Shown: positions 63,071 through 64,000 of the stretch, piece by piece
Layout of the letters: each line of letters opens with the position of its first letter
Numbering within the stretch: position 1 is the first letter of the stretch
Assembly: GCA_021299875.1 (NCBI GenBank)
Contig: JAJTEW010000007.1
Coordinates: 1-64,000, forward strand
DNA from: Comamonadaceae bacterium
Lineage (GTDB): Bacteria > Pseudomonadota > Gammaproteobacteria > Burkholderiales > Burkholderiaceae_C
DNA length: 64,000 nt
Direction of reading: 5' to 3'
Notes under the pieces: generated by a model
What the model was told of the DNA's origin: nothing
Seen by the model: the letters and a program-made list of their open reading frames with translations, nothing else
Databases searched by the model: none
Position numbers and translations under genes: made by a program

Positions 63071-63718
63071 ATGAACTTTGAAGCCATCTTGTTTGATTGC
63101 GACGGCGTGTTGGTGGACAGCGAGGCCATCACCTGCGGCGTGCTGCGCGACATGTTTGACGAGCAGGGCTGGCGCATGACGCTGGCCGAGTGCATGCAGC
63201 GTTTTGTGGGCCACACCGTCAAAAGCCAGCGCAGCGTGATTGAGGCGCACACCGGCGTGCCGCTGACCGATGAATGGCTGGCGCAGTTTTTTGCAATTCG
63301 CAATGAGCGGTTGTCGCAAAGCATCACCGCCATTGAAGGCATTCACGAAGCGGTGGCGCATCTGCATGACCATTGCCAAGGCCGCATCGCCGTGGCTTCG
63401 GGTGCAGACCGCTTCAAAGTCGAGATGATGCTCAAGCAAGTGGGCCTCATGCACTTTTTTGAGGGCCGCATTTTCAGCGGCCACGAAATGCCGCGCAGCA
63501 AACCGCACCCTGATGTGTATTTGGCCGCTGCGGCGCATTTGCAAATCGAGCCGGCGCGCTGCCTGGTCATTGAAGACACCACCGTGGGGATCACGGCAGG
63601 TGTGGCTGCAGGGGCCACAGTGTGGGCCTATGCCGCGTTACCCGCCGAGCACTTGCCGCTCTTGCAGGCTGGCGCGCAGCGGGTGTTGACGGGCATGCAC
63701 GAGTTGCGTTTGGCTTGA
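63071..63718 (+). CDS. HAD-family phosphatase (beta-phosphoglucomutase-like subfamily)
   Basis: A 215-residue HAD hydrolase: LFDCDGVLVDSE carries the nucleophile aspartate, VASGADRFKVEMMLKQVGL the second motif, and SKPHPDVYLAAA with VIEDTTVGITAGVAAGATVWAY the lysine and acidic motifs. The helical cap between the first two motifs places it with beta-phosphoglucomutase/YieH-type enzymes that hydrolyse sugar phosphates. ATG at 63071 is used; upstream codons are non-family. Confidence 0.9.
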   Translation: MNFEAILFDCDGVLVDSEAITCGVLRDMFDEQGWRMTLAECMQRFVGHTVKSQRSVIEAHTGVPLTDEWLAQFFAIRNERLSQSITAIEGIHEAVAHLHDHCQGRIAVASGADRFKVEMMLKQVGLMHFFEGRIFSGHEMPRSKPHPDVYLAAAAHLQIEPARCLVIEDTTVGITAGVAAGATVWAYAALPAEHLPLLQAGAQRVLTGMHELRLA

Positions 63719-63740
63719 GTCGGACATCAGCCGTTGTCTT

Positions 63741-64000
63741 TCAAGGGGTTTTGGCCAGTCTGAATTCTTCAGGCGTTTGCCCCGTCCAGCCTTTGAAGGC
63801 GCGCATGAAGCTCTTCTCGTTCTGAAACCCGACCTCGGCGGCGATCTGTTTGATGGGGCGCTGCGTGCGCAGCAGCAGGTCGGTGGCCAGGTCGCGGCGC
63901 ACCGCGTCTTTGAGCTGTTGCAGGCTGGCGCCTTCTTCTTTGAGTTGCCGGTGCAAGGTGCGAGCCGACAGGTTCAGCCAGGCCGCCAAGTCGTCGGCAT
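63741..64000 (-). CDS. AraC-family transcriptional regulator (5' part outside window)
   Basis: Only the C-terminal 85 codons are in the window; the gene continues beyond the right edge. The visible part is the AraC double helix-turn-helix: LAAWLNLSARTLHRQLKEEGASLQQLKDAVRRDLATDLLLRTQRPIKQIAAEVGFQNEKSFMRAFKGWTGQTPEEFR. The pattern of the second helix-turn-helix and the PEEFR end are standard. Convergent with the HAD gene. Ligand and targets cannot be told. Confidence 0.93.
   Translation of the reverse strand, partial: ADDLAAWLNLSARTLHRQLKEEGASLQQLKDAVRRDLATDLLLRTQRPIKQIAAEVGFQNEKSFMRAFKGWTGQTPEEFRLAKTP

Overview
The window looks like the chromosome of a betaproteobacterium of the order Burkholderiales, most likely a Comamonadaceae (Limnohabitans-like) member. 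This is inferred from the high GC content, the gene order (pyk-fba-purC, then purE-purK, then a Sua5-type gene; glyQ-glyS-gmhB-plsC), the Bug-type binding protein and the leucine-degradation cluster with a LiuR-type MerR regulator. No homology search was run. Nearly all of the DNA is coding. No gap exceeds 300 bases, and I saw no tRNA, rRNA, insertion sequence, prophage or CRISPR array.

Layout. 1-11 kb: a cut-off fatty acid desaturase, glycolysis (pyk, fba), purine synthesis (purC, purE, purK), a CnoX-type chaperedoxin, a Sua5-type tRNA threonylcarbamoyl-AMP synthase, a SemiSWEET-like protein and a PBP4-type peptidase. 11-17 kb: a tightly overlapping run (EamA transporter, tsaB, rimI, uracil-DNA glycosylase), phosphatidylserine decarboxylase and a NodI/NodJ-like ABC exporter. 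17-25 kb: a glycosyltransferase, a TonB-dependent receptor, a beta-oxidation pair, an SrkA-like kinase and an MFS transporter. 25-30 kb (minus strand): htpG behind a good sigma-32 promoter, an RluF/RsuA-type pseudouridine synthase, and a diheme cytochrome c paired with a sorbosone/glucose dehydrogenase-like beta-propeller protein.

30-40 kb holds the most distinctive accessory block. A Crp/Fnr-type regulator is divergent from a long operon encoding an acyl-CoA synthetase, a complete LIV-type ABC transporter and a PaaK-like adenylate-forming protein without the usual P-loop, followed by a Bug-type binding protein. The likely role is uptake of an unidentified carboxylic acid and its activation to a CoA thioester. 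40-46 kb: a TonB-ExbB-ExbD-ExbD energising system, a small lipoprotein, a Rep/UvrD helicase and an AEC transporter.

46-52 kb: glyQ-glyS, gmhB, plsC and a YgjP-like metalloprotease. 52-59 kb: a LiuR-type regulon with a divergent metallo-beta-lactamase-fold hydrolase, liuR, a thioesterase, isovaleryl-CoA dehydrogenase, a beta-carbonic anhydrase, a thiolase, an SDR and a second acyl-CoA dehydrogenase. Two nearly identical 22-bp operators flank liuR. 59-64 kb: trkA-trkH potassium uptake, a rhodanese, a YchJ-like protein, a HAD phosphatase and a cut-off AraC-type regulator.

I found no clearly undescribed system. The best leads are regulatory: the LiuR operators, a Crp-type inverted repeat at class II position, a terminator-like hairpin that hides the ribosome binding site of the dehydrogenase, and the sigma-32 promoter folded into a terminator. 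The CoA-ligase/LIV operon of unknown substrate is the best functional lead.
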